64,000 nt of DNA from Gnetum montanum (GCA_015680685.1 MNCI01003793.1:174457-238456); one strand, 5' to 3'; positions 43,848 to 57,291 are shown, counted from the first letter of the stretch. Notes: generated from the letters alone by a model not told the origin. Numbers and translations are program-made.

Positions 43848-45490
43848 TGAGTTGGCCTCTCGACCAAAAATATAAATTAATTCCTGTTGTTTGCAAAAGA
43901 AATTTTGGACATGTGGGAGATGTTCCAACCAAAAGCCACAATAATAAGAGAAGATGTATTATAGAAAATGGAGATGTCTTGCAGGAGATGATGATATCTC
44001 TACTGCCAAGGCCAAAATCTAGGATGTTCATTTTTAGGTATGGAACCTCTAAACATGTTCAAACAAGTTTTCATTAACTCCAAACCCTCCTAAACTCATC
44101 AAAATAGGCTCAAAACACCTTCAAATATCCTAAAACATACTAGAATCATCATCAAGAATATTAACAAAATAATACACATACAAATAAGACACACACATCT
44201 AAAATACATTGAGAATTACACAAGGCCTAGGTGATGTCCTCATCAAACTCTTATTATTATTTTGTTGTGTGACTCTAACTTCTTTACTCTAAAAGTAGTG
44301 ATTGTGGAAGATCTCTTAAGGGTCATGAAATGATGAACTAAAAAAGTTCTTGGTTGATGTATTCAAAGAAGCTCATTGTATGATTCATACAACTGATTTA
44401 TATGATTTCTCATGTACAAAACAATCAGATATGTTCTCATAATCCTCCTATGACATGCCACAATCTTATACTTAGAAAATTGTGAATTAACCTTGTTTGT
44501 ATCATATTTTTTCATGGTTGCATTAACTTTGTTCTTTTCATGTCAATAGTTCCAAGAAGAAATTTTTCACCATGTAGTATTACTTTTTTTGAAGACATGA
44601 GCTTCTCTACCTGAATACAAATTGTATCATTTTTTTCAATAGTTGTTTCCATCAAAATTTCTTAATCCTCATAGAAATGATTGTCTATCTATTTTATAAA
44701 AATATGTACACCCTCATATCATCCCTCTGGTTTCAAGGTTGCCAGATACCACAATTCAGCTAGATGCATTTCAATATTTACATTCATAACAATTTTTCCA
44801 ATCTATTCCTACAAGATTGTTAAAGTTAATGCAGTATCATTTGGAAGTGCTTTACAGGGTTTTTTAATACATTAGAATCTTTGATAAAGCAGTTTTGTAC
44901 TCAATAATCTTTTCTTTTTTCTAGATAACTTTCTTTTTCAATTTCACATTATTAAACCTCTTGTTTGCAATAGTTTGTTCATTAATTATAAATAATTACA
45001 CTTGTACTTCTTCTTCTTACTCTTCTTCCACACACACTGACTTGGTACTAGCTAGACCTTTAACATAATAAAAGGTTATGACTTATCATAACCGACATAA
45101 TACTTCATTACAATTTTTAACACTTGTTATGATATATAATAGTAATTAATCTTATGAATTCCTTATAAATTGTAAGAACTAAATCATGAATAAATACATT
45201 GCAAATAGTAGCACACCCTTATGACTTGACTAACTTAACATAACAATAATGACCTATGAATCAAGACAATGTATGAATTACCATCTAACACTTCTACTCA
45301 ATTCATAATTTTCTTTTTTCTTGATTTCTTCATATTTTATGCAAGCAATGTGAAGTGAAAGAAAGATGATAGATATGTTGGAGGGCTTCTTTTCTAGACA
45401 TAATATCAAATTTTTTTATAATCTTCATAGTTTCCTTCTTGCTTAAGATTGCACGGTAGGAATACCAAGGAAAGATACTCCTAGAATATA
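43848..45490. other. Unassigned sequence
   Basis: Short frames exist (for example plus 44681-44875) but none resembles a known family. The right part (about 45000-45490) is probably the 3' untranslated or LTR region of copia element J, since it lies just downstream of its RNase H, but I cannot place an LTR boundary. Confidence 0.4.
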
Positions 45491-45499
45491 TAGAATGTT

Positions 45500-46119
45500 T
45501 ATTTAGCAAGTGTTTTTAAAAATCCATCAGCTTTATGAGATTCAATAGAGATATACTAGACATCAATATATTTCTTCAAATATATCTGTCTCATGAAATA
45601 AAGGCTTCTTTCAATGTTTTTACTCTTCTCATGGTACAGTTGATTTTGAATAAATTTGATTGCTTCTTAATTGCTGTAGTGAATCACAATGGGTTTTGAA
45701 ACATCAATACTAATTTCTATAAGGATTTGTTCAATCTATTGCTCTTCCTAATGGTCCATCATAAGGGCTTGAGCAACTATCTTTGGAACTATCTTATTAG
45801 ATATTGTAATATTGGCAATGGTATTGTTATGATGCAGTTCATTGTATTAACTTCTCATAAATCTTAGTTAAGTTACATCTAGATTTGACCAGTCCCAAGT
45901 ACTTTTAATCATATATTTCCATTATCCAAATCTCTTAGGTTCTTCTTTAATATTTTTATCTTTATTATCTCGAGGATTAGAATTTTCTAACGTTGGATTA
46001 ACTTATTTATTTTTATTGTAATGCAAATGTGAGTAAGCTGTATAGCTACGGTCATCATCGTAATCATTATTATCATTGTAATCAATATTTGTAGGACTTT
46101 TATGGATTTGTTTATCTTT
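45500..46119 (-). pseudogene. Ty1/copia element J: RNase H end
   Basis: The minus-strand translation reads IVIHYSN-stop-EAIKFIQNQ then LYHEKSKNIERSLYFMRQIY (about 45700-45560) and HKADGFLKTLAK (about 45540-45502). This is the copia RNase H C-terminal pattern DN-AAI-(I)-NP-YHERSKHIE-DYHFIRE...T-DQ-AD-FTK-L (family knowledge). To its right (45725-46119) is a charged region with many stops, reading on from the insertion point of element C. RT proper is absent, so J was internally deleted. Confidence 0.7.
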
Positions 46120-47002
46120 TGATGAGCAATGAGGTACCCCTACACCCAACGATATGAATCACGAAGCGTTCACGTGTGACTCAGTCAAATTCCATAGACT
46201 TTATCATTTCCAATGCACTAGCCCTTTAGGAAGTGAATCTAGCCTTAAGGTCAATTGTTGTCCTCCCAATTACACTTGTGATGCACATTGGTATGGTTAA
46301 GTGTAACAGAGGCATATGATTTTTATCATTTTATATTTTATATCTTAAGTGCTCGAAATGTTGATAAAAATGAGTATCATGAACTAATCTAAATATCTAA
46401 TTAACTAATCATTTAACTAATCCCAACATAAGTATCCATTCCCACTTTCTGTACACGTCTTGAACCCACGTATTCACTGTTGGGCAACCAAACACTACGC
46501 TACTAGGCATACCAAGTGATAACATTGCTGGGATTACCAAGTGAATACGTGTTACGCTCAAAGCAATCATACTTATGTATTTAATCTATCTAGCTTAATG
46601 ATCCTATTAACTCAATTACTAGAAAATAATTGGGAAATAATTAAGAATAATTAACAAATAATTGAAAACATTGAATGCATAAATAAAAGAGCTAATCTAT
46701 CCAAAGTGCTGCAAGGTTTATCAAAAAGCTCATATTTATTGTCACACACATTGTCGTGCTCAAGTACAATAATGCTCGAATAAAGATTCGTACACTCAAT
46801 GACTCATGCTATGGGCACTTGGGGAAAAATTCTAAGTTTTGAATGAAAAAAATGCAAGAGCTTCACTACAATTGAAATTTGAACTCTCCATAAATGTGGT
46901 GGATAGGCATGTATTTATAGGCAATGGATAGACAAAACGTCGACAAGGAATCGTTAACGTAGGTCAAAATGTGTCAATGGGACCTCATAGACGAGGCCTC
47001 CT
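46120..47002 (-). repeat. Element C 3' LTR, missing its U3 start
   Basis: It ends (element sense) in CATTGCTCATCA at 46120. The minus-strand TATAAATA is at 46919-46912. The U5 triple repeat (about 46480-46550) is intact. Upstream of TATA the GACGAGGCCTC repeat runs into ORF3 sequence at about 46998-47005 without TGATGAGT or a purine tract. Confidence 0.85.
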
Positions 47003-48999
47003 CCATTGATTGATTTTGGTTTTTTGCAACCAATTTTCTCAATTTAGTGTTAACCCTAGCAGGATTCTCCTATTGTTGATGAATGAATTCCTACATTTGA
47101 TCTGTCCAAGTATCAACATTTTACAAGCAATGATTTTGTGTCAGTTAATGTTTCATTTTCTTAGTGTATTTGATTTAAGTCCTTTTTAATTAAATGTGTT
47201 TCAGCTTCTAGCATGGACTATTTGAAGATGGCCATTACTACTTCCTCCTCAACCTTTTGAAGTCGTTCCTAAAACTATTTGATAGCTTCATCTCTTATCA
47301 TTGTCAGGCTGAGGATTGTTTGCTCTGCAAGTTGGGCACAAAGTGCAACAACCTCCATGGCCAAGCATTAATTATGCTCTTAGGCCATTTCTAGTTGCCC
47401 TTCCAAAATGATGCATTTGTCCCTTGCATTTAGTAGCTCTGACTAGGTTGTAGTGATGGTCTCTAGAAGATTAAAGATATTTGGAGTTAATTGTCCAATT
47501 CCCATCAATCGTTCTAGCAGTTATTTGTGCTGAGTTGCATTCATTTTCTTGCTAACTATGCCTACGAACGTCTACACATCTTGGAGTGTAGATACATCTC
47601 ATACAAACACCACTAGTGTATTTACTGCTTTAGCTACATAGTCAGCTATTACTTTTGCTATTGTTTTCTACCCTTGGTGCTGCATCACCAAGACAGTTGC
47701 CTCCTCACCTTCCTCCAACCTCACCAAGAAAGTGGCAACATTTTCAAAGATTTCTAGAAATAAATGATGTGTTTCTAGTGACATTATCACCTCCCAAGTG
47801 TTGGGATCTAATGTCAAAGGTAGCTATGTTCTTTGGGCAAAGAAAATGGAACCACACCTCTCCATTTGGCTAATTGTTCAAGCCATCTCATTAAGGTGAC
47901 TAATTTCTTGTTAGTACATAGGTGGATCTGTCCAACTTGTTCTTGCCTGCTACTCTTGTTCATTCAAGAGCTACTCTTGGATTTATCATAGATTCTCATG
48001 GATTGTGTGGGCCTCTGGTGTTATCTTCTGAGTGGGTGGTGGTGGTGGTAGCTCCTCTTCTTAGATGGCTACTAGCATTTTTTCCTTCATAGTTTCTGCC
48101 CATGAGGCCAAGGGAGTATTCCTGAGAGTGTCATTGGAATAGCAAATAATACCTACCCTCTTACAAAGTTTTCTTATCAGGCATGAAAAGGGTAGAGTCC
48201 TCTTTCCATGTTCATTCTCCTTGAAAGGCTTTTCAATCTTCAAATAAATTAGCTGTGGAAGGTTAATGAGACATTTTCCACTTAGAGTAGTGCATGCACA
48301 AGTGGAGAAGGCAGTCACCTTACTTGGCCTCACCATTGGATTGAGGTGATAGGTTGCAATCTTAAAATAAATTTGTTCTACCAATGTGAGCATGCCATAC
48401 TCCTTACGGTCCACGTCGTAACACCCCTAGGTCCACTTCATTTTCACCTTAGGGTCATCTTTTGTTGATATTTCTACCAACTATGTTCTGATGTTGGGAA
48501 ACCCCAGTGCCTATGCAATGGCCTTTGCTAAATAGGATACTTGAACATCCCTGATCTTTACAATGGACCCTAGCTTTTGGTTGTTCCAGAAGAGATAGGT
48601 CTCTTCCAAGGTACCACTCCCCATTGGTTGTGATGTTTGCAATTGTGTTCTGACATCTTCTAGCGCTTTCTCCAAAAATGGCCTAAATTTTATTTCTTCA
48701 AGAAATGATCTTTGGAGCTCTCAAGACTTGATGATATCTAGGTATGCTTGAGTCAGAGTGATCTCAAGCCTAGGCATAGGTCCATGCACTTCTACTTGTT
48801 GAGATTGTTCAATAGGCACCTCTTCTTTTAGAATTTGTCAAAAAAATTCTACTTTAGGTTCCTCCCAAAGAGGTCTTTTTGCATGGGTCACCTCTTGTTG
48901 TTCTTGGCCTTGTTCTTACTGGCCCCTTCTAGCTCTAGGTCATTTCTCCAATGGTTGCAAGGATTCTCCTTCCTGTGGGCACTTTTTTTTAGGTGTCAT
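47003..48999 (-). pseudogene. Element C ORF3 (truncated at the C-terminus)
   Basis: ATG 48999 (MTPKKKCPQEGESLQPLEK) is preceded by TGTGATTGCAT, where relatives have CAG, so the splice acceptor is mutated. The central block reads VSYLAKAIA then ALGFPN (about 48540-48490), MLTLVEQIYFKIATYHLNPM, INLPQLIYLKIEKPF and LPFSCLIRKLCKRVGI (48414-48150), matching B and D. Further down are VMQHQG-type and heptad-rich parts to about 47010. The C-terminal box is gone. It supports the family resemblance noted for B. Confidence 0.6.
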
Positions 49000-49407
49000 A
49001 TGCAATCACAATAGAACCATGGATTAGCAATAATTGTGTAACCTTAAAAAAATTTGGATACCTTAACTCTTAAGGGTAATTACACTTGGCTAAGCTGTGA
49101 TTATGGTTGATTTAATTAACTTAATTGTTATTTCTATTTATGCCTTATCATTGATAAATCATCCTAGAGGTTGTTGGAAAGGCTAACTTGGAAAAAGTTG
49201 ATGTTTATGTATGATTAAAGTTACTAACCCTTAGGGGAGTTAGAAAAAATTTTCAGAAATTGCATTGAAAACCTTAAGGTTTGGTAAGTGCAAGATCAAA
49301 AAACAAAGTGGTTTGGACAAATGCTCTAGAAGGTTTTAGGCTTCAAAAAATTGCAAAAATTCACTATGTTATGAGAAAATGACAAAAAATTCCAAAGTTT
49401 CTAGTGG

Positions 49408-49480
49408 TATATATAGTATTTTTGTATTGTGTCAATGAGGCCTCGACAACAAGGTCAGTTGTGTCAACAAGGCCTTGATA
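49408..49480 (-). promoter_or_regulatory. Internal U3-like promoter module of C, upstream of ORF3
   Basis: The minus strand reads ATCAAGGCCTTGTTGACACA, GTTGTCGAGGCCTCATTGAC, then TATATATA at 49415-49408. The C LTR U3 has CATTGACAAGGCCTTGTCC and GTCGATGATGCCTCATC. The element's own repeat type is therefore repeated next to a TATA box, about 410 bases before the ORF3 ATG. Confidence 0.5.
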
Positions 49481-50298
49481 ACGTAGCTATTGGCCACCAT
49501 TGACTTTGGTCAAACATTCAAAATAGAAGGAATTTTTTGATGAAACTAGGATCAAATGAAAGCTTAGAAGACCAAGAATAGTATGAAATCATGATAAGAG
49601 GATGTTGAAGTTCATCAAGTTGAAAAAATGAAGAAAAATTGATTTAATGGATGAATGCAATAAAAGATTAAGGAGTACCGAGTAGTTTACATAATGGAAA
49701 ATACAAAATATAAGACTATAACAATGTCAAAGGTAAGGAACCTTAACTAATCAAGCCAAAAGTTATGCAAGTGGGTCCTCCCCATAGTAGGCTCATGCCC
49801 TTTTTACCCTTGCATAACCTCAACTATGGAGTCCATGGGTCCCATGGTCGATTTAATGATTGTGATAAATTAAGGACCAACCCAAAAGAATCCATTCAAG
49901 AATCCCAATACATCTGACTAAGACATAGAGCATAACATAGAACTCGATAGTGAGGTGAGTTATGGCAACATGGATGGATGATAGAGAAGGTGGAATGGAG
50001 TTCCAAATTGAGGTCATAAGAACTCCCTTGTGGAATTGTTGTTAAAATGACCCAAGAAGTTCCATCCTTAGTCCAGACCAAAACCATCCACTTTCATGAC
50101 TTTGCATCATCACTCTAAGACCAATCAACCCACTCGAGACATAAGAGTATCCCTACAAGACAACCACCATTCCATAAAGAAGAGAGAAAAGTAGGAAGTG
50201 AGAGAGGAAGGGCCATAGTTAGAGGGAACCTTCAAGCATTGGTGTATGTCTTTTGAGTTCCATAACCAGTGCTTGTAACCCTTTTATTTGTCCAAGGG

Positions 50299-50450
50299 AT
50301 GTGCTTTGAATTCCCATTATTTTTTTTTGAAATGGGAACCACACCATGCAAGGACTTATTCATGTCAAAGAAGTGTGCTTTGAATTCCCATCATTTTTGT
50401 TTTCTTTTTGTTTTTTTTTCTTTTGAATGATGGGAACCACACCATGCAAC
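50299..50450 (-). repeat. Two tandem hairpin units in the C spacer
   Basis: GTGCTTTGAATTCCCAT occurs at 50301 and again at 50376. Each is followed by a T-rich loop and the complementary ATGGGAA or ATGATGGGAA plus CCACACCATGCA. The stems are 50311-50317 with 50332-50338, and 50385-50394 with 50427-50436. A counterpart with a different but paired stem is in element A at 38004-38047. Confidence 0.75.
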
Positions 50451-51039
50451 GACATTATTTGCCTTCCTATCATTGGTGCTATGGAATAGTAAGAAGTTCA
50501 CAAAAAAAAAAACACTTAAGCACTCAAGCAAGAAGAAGAGTACAAAGAGTATTAAGTCCCTTTGAAGTCACACCCTTTACAAACCTTCAGATCCTTCTTG
50601 ATTCTAGAACTACCAAGGTCACCAATTGATTAAAAGTTTCTTTAATGAAAAGGGACCTCAAATTCCCATAACAAGGAAAACCATAGAGTTCTTTGGATGG
50701 GTGGATGATGTGGACTCATTGCCTATCCCATGAAAAATAAACCATGTCAAAGTCATTAGACGTTAGATTCAAAAATAGAAACTAGACATCAACAATCACA
50801 TAGTAAACAACAATAGCAGCATTGTGTCCTACAACAATAAAGCAAATTTATTAGTAGAAATGAGAAAATAGCATACTTAATCAAAAAAAAAAGAGAAAAA
50901 ATAAAGTAAAATATATAAAAAAGTGTAAAATAATCAATAAAATTTAAATGTACTAAAAATAGTATAAAATTAGAAAAATTTGTAAAATAAAAAATGTGAA
51001 AAACAAAAAGGTAGAAAAACTAAGAGGCCATGGTAATGA

Positions 51040-54000
51040 TCAACATGAATGGCCATCTCCCCCATGACTGAGATGGAAGGAGGAGATCTAAAAAATAGAA
51101 TGTGAGTGTCCATTAGGTGAGGCAGTATTTACATTGGTCAATCTTAGTTTTATGAAAGGTTTGACTTGTTGGATATTGACCAATTGCTTTTTATTTGGGC
51201 TATTAGGTTTGTAAATTATCATGGCCCCAGAGGAAAAGGTTTGATCAATTATATAAGATCCCTTCCACAATGTTTGAAATTTTTCCTTTTGAGGTACATC
51301 TGTGGGGTTCTACTAGAGGACCTTATCTCTTGGTTGAAACCTTACTTTCCTAATTCTAAGGTTATGACATTGCTTGCTAAATGCCTTGTTTACCTCATTC
51401 AAAGATAAGGCCACTAAGCAATTTTTTTCTAGCACATTTAGATTAATCAATCTCTCCTTTTGTGCTAAACTTAGGTCAAGGTTTAGTTCACAGACCGTTG
51501 AGAGTGTATACAGCTTTGATTGAATTGGGACTACTGGAAGTTTTCCATACACTAACTCATAGGGAGAAAATCTAATATGAAGTTTCCAAGTTGATCGGTA
51601 AGCCCAGAGAGCATCATTAAGTTTTGTGCTCCAATCCTTCTTATATTTGCTAATGGTTCGTGTTAATATTTTAGTAATCTCTTAGTTGATTACCTTTACT
51701 TGACTGTTGGCTTGGGGGTGGTAAGGTGTTATTACTTTATGTTCTACCCCTAAGCATTGCATTAATTTTCTAAATGTGAAACCTATGAAATGAGTTCCAT
51801 TACCATAAATTAGTGAACATGGCACCCCAAACCTATTTACAATATGTTGTTGTATAATATGGCGGCAATTGATGATGTACAATCTGTAACGACTGTTGCT
51901 TTTGCCCATTTTGTGCAATAGTCAACTGCTACTATAATATACACTTTCTTTATAGACATGGATGTGATGGGACCCATGAAATCAACGCCCCATATGTTAA
52001 AAGGTTTTAGTGGTTGAATCCACTATTGAGGACCTTCCATACTAGTGGTCATCCCCCTCTCACATTGATAAAGTTCACAAGACTTAACAAACTAGTAAGC
52101 ATCCCTAAAGATTGTGGGCCAATAGTACCCTACCATCAAGATTTTTATGGCTATGCATCTCCTTGCATAGTGGCCTATGCAAGGTCCTTCATGAGTGTCC
52201 TAGAGAATGCATAGTTAATCTTTGTCAGGAACACACCAATGGATCAGGCCATCATCACACACCTTGTAAAGGTGTCTATTGATTTCCATGAAGTATTTGA
52301 CCCAATGAAGAAATTGTTGCTTCTTCCTAAAATCCAAGTCTTGTGACATCTCTTGAGTGAGAAGGTATGTGAGGATGCCATTATACCATATTGATTTTTC
52401 AAGTGTGTGTTCATTTATTGCTCCAGTAAAGAGGAGTTCATCTAGAAATTGATTAGAGAGTGGGCTCTCCTCCTCTTTGTTATCCCATCTTCAGAGAGAA
52501 ATATGGTCAATGACCACATTCTTATCCCTTTTTGATCCACCATAGTAATATCAAATTCCCGCAAGATCACAAGCCACCATATAACACAAGGGCTCACTGT
52601 AAGCTTATTCATAAGGAAGAAAATTGCACTATGACCTGTATGAGAAAATACTTTGTAACCTAGCACATAATTTTTAAAATTTTCTAGTGCATACACCACT
52701 TCCATTACTTCTTTTTCTATGGTGGTGTAATTTAACTATGCCCCCACAATGCTTTGACTCACACAGTGGATATAATATGCATGTTTCTTATCATTCATCT
52801 ATGTAAGCATGGCTCCCAAAGCATAGTTAGATGCATCTATCATGATATAGAATGGTTTGGACCAATCAGGTGCTTGTAGGATTGGTGTTTCTACAAGTTT
52901 TTCTTTTAATTTTTGGAATGCATTTTCACATTCCTTGGTCCATATGAAAGGTGCATCTTTCTTTGTAAGTTCTACCAATGGTTTAACAATCCTAGAGAAA
53001 TTCTCAATAAAGCACCGATAGTAACTAGTATGTCCAAGGAATGACCGAACATCCTTGATGATCTTTGGTTGGTATGTTATTCCTTTTGTTGAACCTTATC
53101 TTTTTTGGGTCTACCTCAATCCCTTTCTACAAAAGTTAATGCCCTTGCATAATGCCTTCTTAGACCATGAGATGGCTCTTTTGCCAATTGAGCTGTAGGT
53201 TTGTCTCAACACATCTCTTTAGTTTTTACTCAAGTCAGTCCAAGGCTTACTCAAATGTAGCTCCATAGGTGGAGAAATCATCCATGAAAACTCCAACACC
53301 ACTACCAATTTTTTATTTAAAGATACTAAGGACCAAGCATTGAAGTGTTGTAGGAGCATTGCATAGGCCAAATGGCATCTTACAGTATGCAAAAGTTCCC
53401 CAGGGACTCATGAATGTTGCCTTGGCTTGGTCTTCTAGCGCAATTTGGATTTGATTATAGCCACTATAAACATCCAACAAACTATAATAACAATGCCTAG
53501 ATATGGTGTCTAATATTTGATCCATGAATGACAAAGGAAAGTGATTCTTAAATGTTGCCACATTTAACAACCTAAAGTCAATGCAAACCCACCATTTACC
53601 ATCCTTCTATGGTACAATTACAAGTGGGCTAACCCACTCACTATCCACAATTGGATTGATAAGCCCCGCCTTGAGGAGGTGCTCTATCTCCTTCTTAATG
53701 ATCTACTTCAATTTAGGATTTAGCTACCTCTGTGGCTACCTTCTAGGCTTCATGGCTAGGTCAGTGTAGATGTGGTGCTAGCATATCCTTGGATTGATTC
53801 CTATTAGTTCTAGATATGACCAAGTGAAGGTTGTTGACCATTTATTCACCACTTTCAACAAATTTTCCTTTTGTTCAGGAGCAAGTTTGGCATTAATGAT
53901 GACTAATTTACCATTCTTTAAAAATGCATATTCCATTCCAATTGGTAAATTTTTTAGTTCTAAGAGCTCCTACTTAAAGTGATCAAGGATCTCCAACTCT

Positions 54001-55000
54001 CCCCAATAGTTATCATCATCTTCATCAGAGAGTTGGGACTAGACTTGTTCAATTTTGTTCATGCCTTCAACCTATGCATAAGTTAAACTCTTAGTTGGCT
54101 CCATTTATATTGTGCCACTATCTAAATCAACTGTTAGCCACTGGGTGTCCTCTTGCTTTGTGGCTACTGCATACAAATACCATTGAATATTAATTTCTTG
54201 CACACACTGATTGCATGCCTTCATGTGTGTGCTTTTGATTAACCAAATCATTTGTACACAATTGCACCTGTTATCGATGTACATGATGCATGGAATACAC
54301 TTCTTCTCAATTTTTCCTAACTCATTCCCCTTAGATATTTCAAGAGATAGGTCCCTTATATCCATTCGTGCATCAACCATACTTAACCAAGCCCTTCCCA
54401 TGATGATGGGGAAGTCACTTTTGTAGTTGTTCATCTTGATTACTAGAAAATTAGTAGGATAGGAACACCCACAAACTATGATAACAATTTCCTTTACAAA
54501 TCCCAAAGGGATCGTAATTGACTGATTTGCTAATTCTAAATAGATGTTTCTCTTCTTAAGAGGTGGTAGGTTCTAGGATTTATATATATCATGGGAGATG
54601 AGGTTAACTCTGAAACCAAAGTCAAGAAGAGCCTTACATGGCTCTTGTCCAACAATCTGTAGAAAGACGAACGAACTTCCTAGATCAGATCTTTTTGTAG
54701 GAAGGTTACTAGCCTTGATCTAGTTAGAGAAAACATGAGTTAGCATCATAGTGTGGATCCTAGGAAACACTTGGTTTGAAGGGTGCTCGAAGGTATTTTA
54801 TGTAAAGGATGACGATACTGGCGATAGAGGGTGATCAACCGAAGTAGGTTGTGAGGGCTAGAAAGGATTGCTGGGCTAGAAGAAAGGTCATTTCCTTGAT
54901 TGATTATCTAGACCACTGGGTTGAAAAATGTGTTGTGAGTGTATAACCCTTATAGCATTTTGTTGCTATAGCTATGGAGGAATTTCACCCTACATGGACA
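51040..55000 (-). pseudogene. Element C pol pseudogene (PR, RT, RNase H, IN)
   Basis: The protease box ALLDFGFRVNLIS has its D-F-G at 54623-54615, then DFPIIMGRAWLSMVDA. The linker has CNC and CNQC at about 54275-54204. RT: SPLVIVP, DGKWWVCIDFRLLN (about 53620-53570), SGYNQIQIALED, CKMPFGLCNAPTT, VFMDDFSTYG (about 53293-53265). RNase H: about 52860-52440. Integrase: NRFGVPCSLIYGNGTHFIG (about 51850-51795) and PYHPQANSQVKV. The canonical D of SDNGT and E of GQ(A/V)E are G and K. The pol end GDGHSC has its stop at 51042-51040. It has somewhat fewer stops than B. Confidence 0.88.
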
Positions 55001-57137
55001 GAGCACGAGGTAACTGAGTTGAAGGTGGAGGTAAAGGTGTAGAGGGATGTGGAGGATGATAAGGATATCGATATAATTTTTTCTCTCAAGTAGATGGTGA
55101 ATGTGTTCAGTGGTACTTTGGAGGATAATAGTGATGCTAGAATGATGCATGACTTGTTGAACTTCTAGGGGAGATGGGTTGCTGAACATAGTACCCATAT
55201 GGATCTAGTTGCCTATAAGGGTATTGCTGCCTTGGCGGTGGCATTCCCCATGATTGTGGTTGGTACCACTGTTGGTATTACTCATAAAGTTGCGGAGGAG
55301 TTCCACTTGGTTAGTAAGCTTGTTGTTGCTAGTGGAACTGTCTTGATTGCCTTGAGGATAAGTCAATTATCTTGGAACTTGCCCATGTGCTAGGTAGGGG
55401 TTCAATGTGTACACTCTCTTTGGATGTTCATATTGACAAATGTTACATTCAATTTTATCATCAAAGTTAGACTCCACAACTTCCTCTACTATAGTAGCTT
55501 TACCCTTACCTCTTTAGTAGGCATGTTTAGCTTATTTTCTCCATCTACGATTAGGATCACTAATTTGCTCTTTGGATTCTTCAGCAATTTTTAAAGTGGT
55601 TTGAAACTTTTCATTCAAAGATTCCCATAACTTGTCAACCTTAGCTGAAATGTCAGAAATAGATTTTTGAATAGGAAAGGTCTTTCTGTTTATCACTTCA
55701 TTAAGTGGTGACTCCTCCTTGTCACACAATTAGACCTCTCATTTTTTGATGGATGGATCCCTATTATACTCTTTAGCACTCTCTCTTTTTTGTAGCTCAC
55801 CTTCTTCTTTTGCTACCTACTCAATAAGCCTTTTGATTTGATGAGCTCTCATTTCAGACAACCTCCCTTGGTCATACACCCCAAGGGTCCTTCTCGTTTC
55901 TGCCCTGAGCTCATCTATGATGTGGTGAACTTGTTCCCTTTGAGAGTAACCATGGCCAGGGAATCTATGCAAGAGTGAATAATATTAACCCATGGTGGCA
56001 TCCAAGGGTTCATGTGCTCCTTGTTTTCAGCCTTGGATTTTCCATCTCAAATTAGGCACTCTAGAGTACGTTTGATATTTGTCATTGAATAGTTCTAACA
56101 TGGTACTCCATCTTCGAAAAGACTTTGGTTCTATGGACTAGTACCAAATTTCAACTTCCTTAATAAGTGTCCTTGGAAAAAGCTTAAGTTTCTACCACTT
56201 ATTCTCAATGTTTTGTAAGGCACAAGCATCTTGAAAAGCTTGCAGATGTGTCTACAAATTAGAGTTATATCCCCCCTCAAATCTTAGGATATTATTCATA
56301 TCTAGGCACTTGATGTGACTATCCTTTATATGTCTATTTGGAATTCTTAATACCTCTGCAATGTTAAGCATACTTCAAGTTGCTAGTAAAGGTTCATCAT
56401 CATCACTATGTAGATGACGCTGATGATGGTTTTGGCCACCCCTTAGGTTTTGGTGGACTTCACAGTCATTATTATTTCATTGATCGCGTTGATGGATTCT
56501 ATGAGAACTATCAGATAAAGAGGAATGTTCAAAATCAAATGAAAAGGATGAAGAGGAAGGTGGACTACCATCGCCACAGCAATGTCCACCACCACTCTTA
56601 TGATTTTTACAATCTCCATCATTAGATCCCTTGTTATTGCGATGTTCACCTAAGTCCCTACGTTGGCTATCACTCTTCCTTCAATCTAGTTTATGAATAT
56701 TTGATCAAAAGGTCAAGTTCACATCCTTACCATTGTTAGCAGGAGGTGGAGAATCTTTATGTTGAGAACCTTTCAAGGAATAAGGGGTTAGTGTAATGTT
56801 TCCCCTTTGTGGCTTCATGGAGTCTCTCTTGACGTTTGTCTCACTTACGTTGTGTTTCAGTGGGATGATAGTTCCAAGTGTCATATCCATCCATAATGTA
56901 CTCTTCATGAAGATATGCTATGCCAAACTTCTTAAGGATTTTAATTAGCATTCTAGACACAAATCTATCGGGGGGCAAAACAACATTGCCCTCAATATCA
57001 CGCCATTGCATTTTTTCATATTAATGTAGGATGAAGGTGAAATTTGGTACAAACTCATTTGGATGCGTGTATACCACTTTGCATTCCTATGGGACCGATG
57101 GTTTACTATCATCATGATTACAAGAATAAGAAGACAT
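55000..57137 (-). pseudogene. Element C gag pseudogene
   Basis: ATG 57137 (MSSYSCNHDDSKPSVP), stop TAG, then ECKVVYTHPNEFVPNFTFIL. Blocks follow: MQWRDIEGNVVLPPDR, FGIAYLHEEYIMDGYDTW, a low-complexity region rich in Ser, His and Asp in the frame equivalent to B (about 56640-56400), NIPRF-type DMNN block (about 56310-56270), and ESPLNEVINRKTFPIQKS (about 55718-55665). The gag end at about 55440-55400 has lost part of the Cys/His motif. The collinearity with B is high. Confidence 0.7.
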
Positions 57138-57271
57138 TTTGTAAAATAAAATAAAATTATTAGTGTGATTTTATAGTTTATGTATAGTGAGAATGATATG
57201 GACTTTTAGGTTTGTACAACAATATTAATTGTATTTACTTAGACCTAAGTAGCACATGTTCCACCAAAAAA

Positions 57272-57290
57272 GTCCTTGGCAATAATGCCA
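57272..57290 (-). promoter_or_regulatory. Element C primer binding site (tRNA-Asp type)
   Basis: The minus strand reads TGGCATTATTGCCAAGGAC, one base from the LTR end; it is a mutated TGGCGCCGTTGCCGGGGA. Confidence 0.78.
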
Positions 57291-57291
57291 A

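Larger units (their letters stand above)
49000..51039 (-). other. Element C pol-ORF3 spacer
   Basis: Non-coding. In element order it has a T-rich tract (minus strand, 51010-50870), an acceptor-like TGTTGTAG at 50829, two tandem hairpin units (50299-50450), GTGGGTCCTCCCCATAGTAG (about 49768) and an internal U3-like module with TATATATA (49408-49480). The branch point and mutated acceptor come before ORF3. Large parts align with the B spacer. Confidence 0.65.

Noticed and set aside
50299-50450. Hairpins in C as a factor-independent terminator
   Set aside because: That is a bacterial feature; here the T-run is the loop, and the unit is shared with element A inside a plant retroelement spacer.
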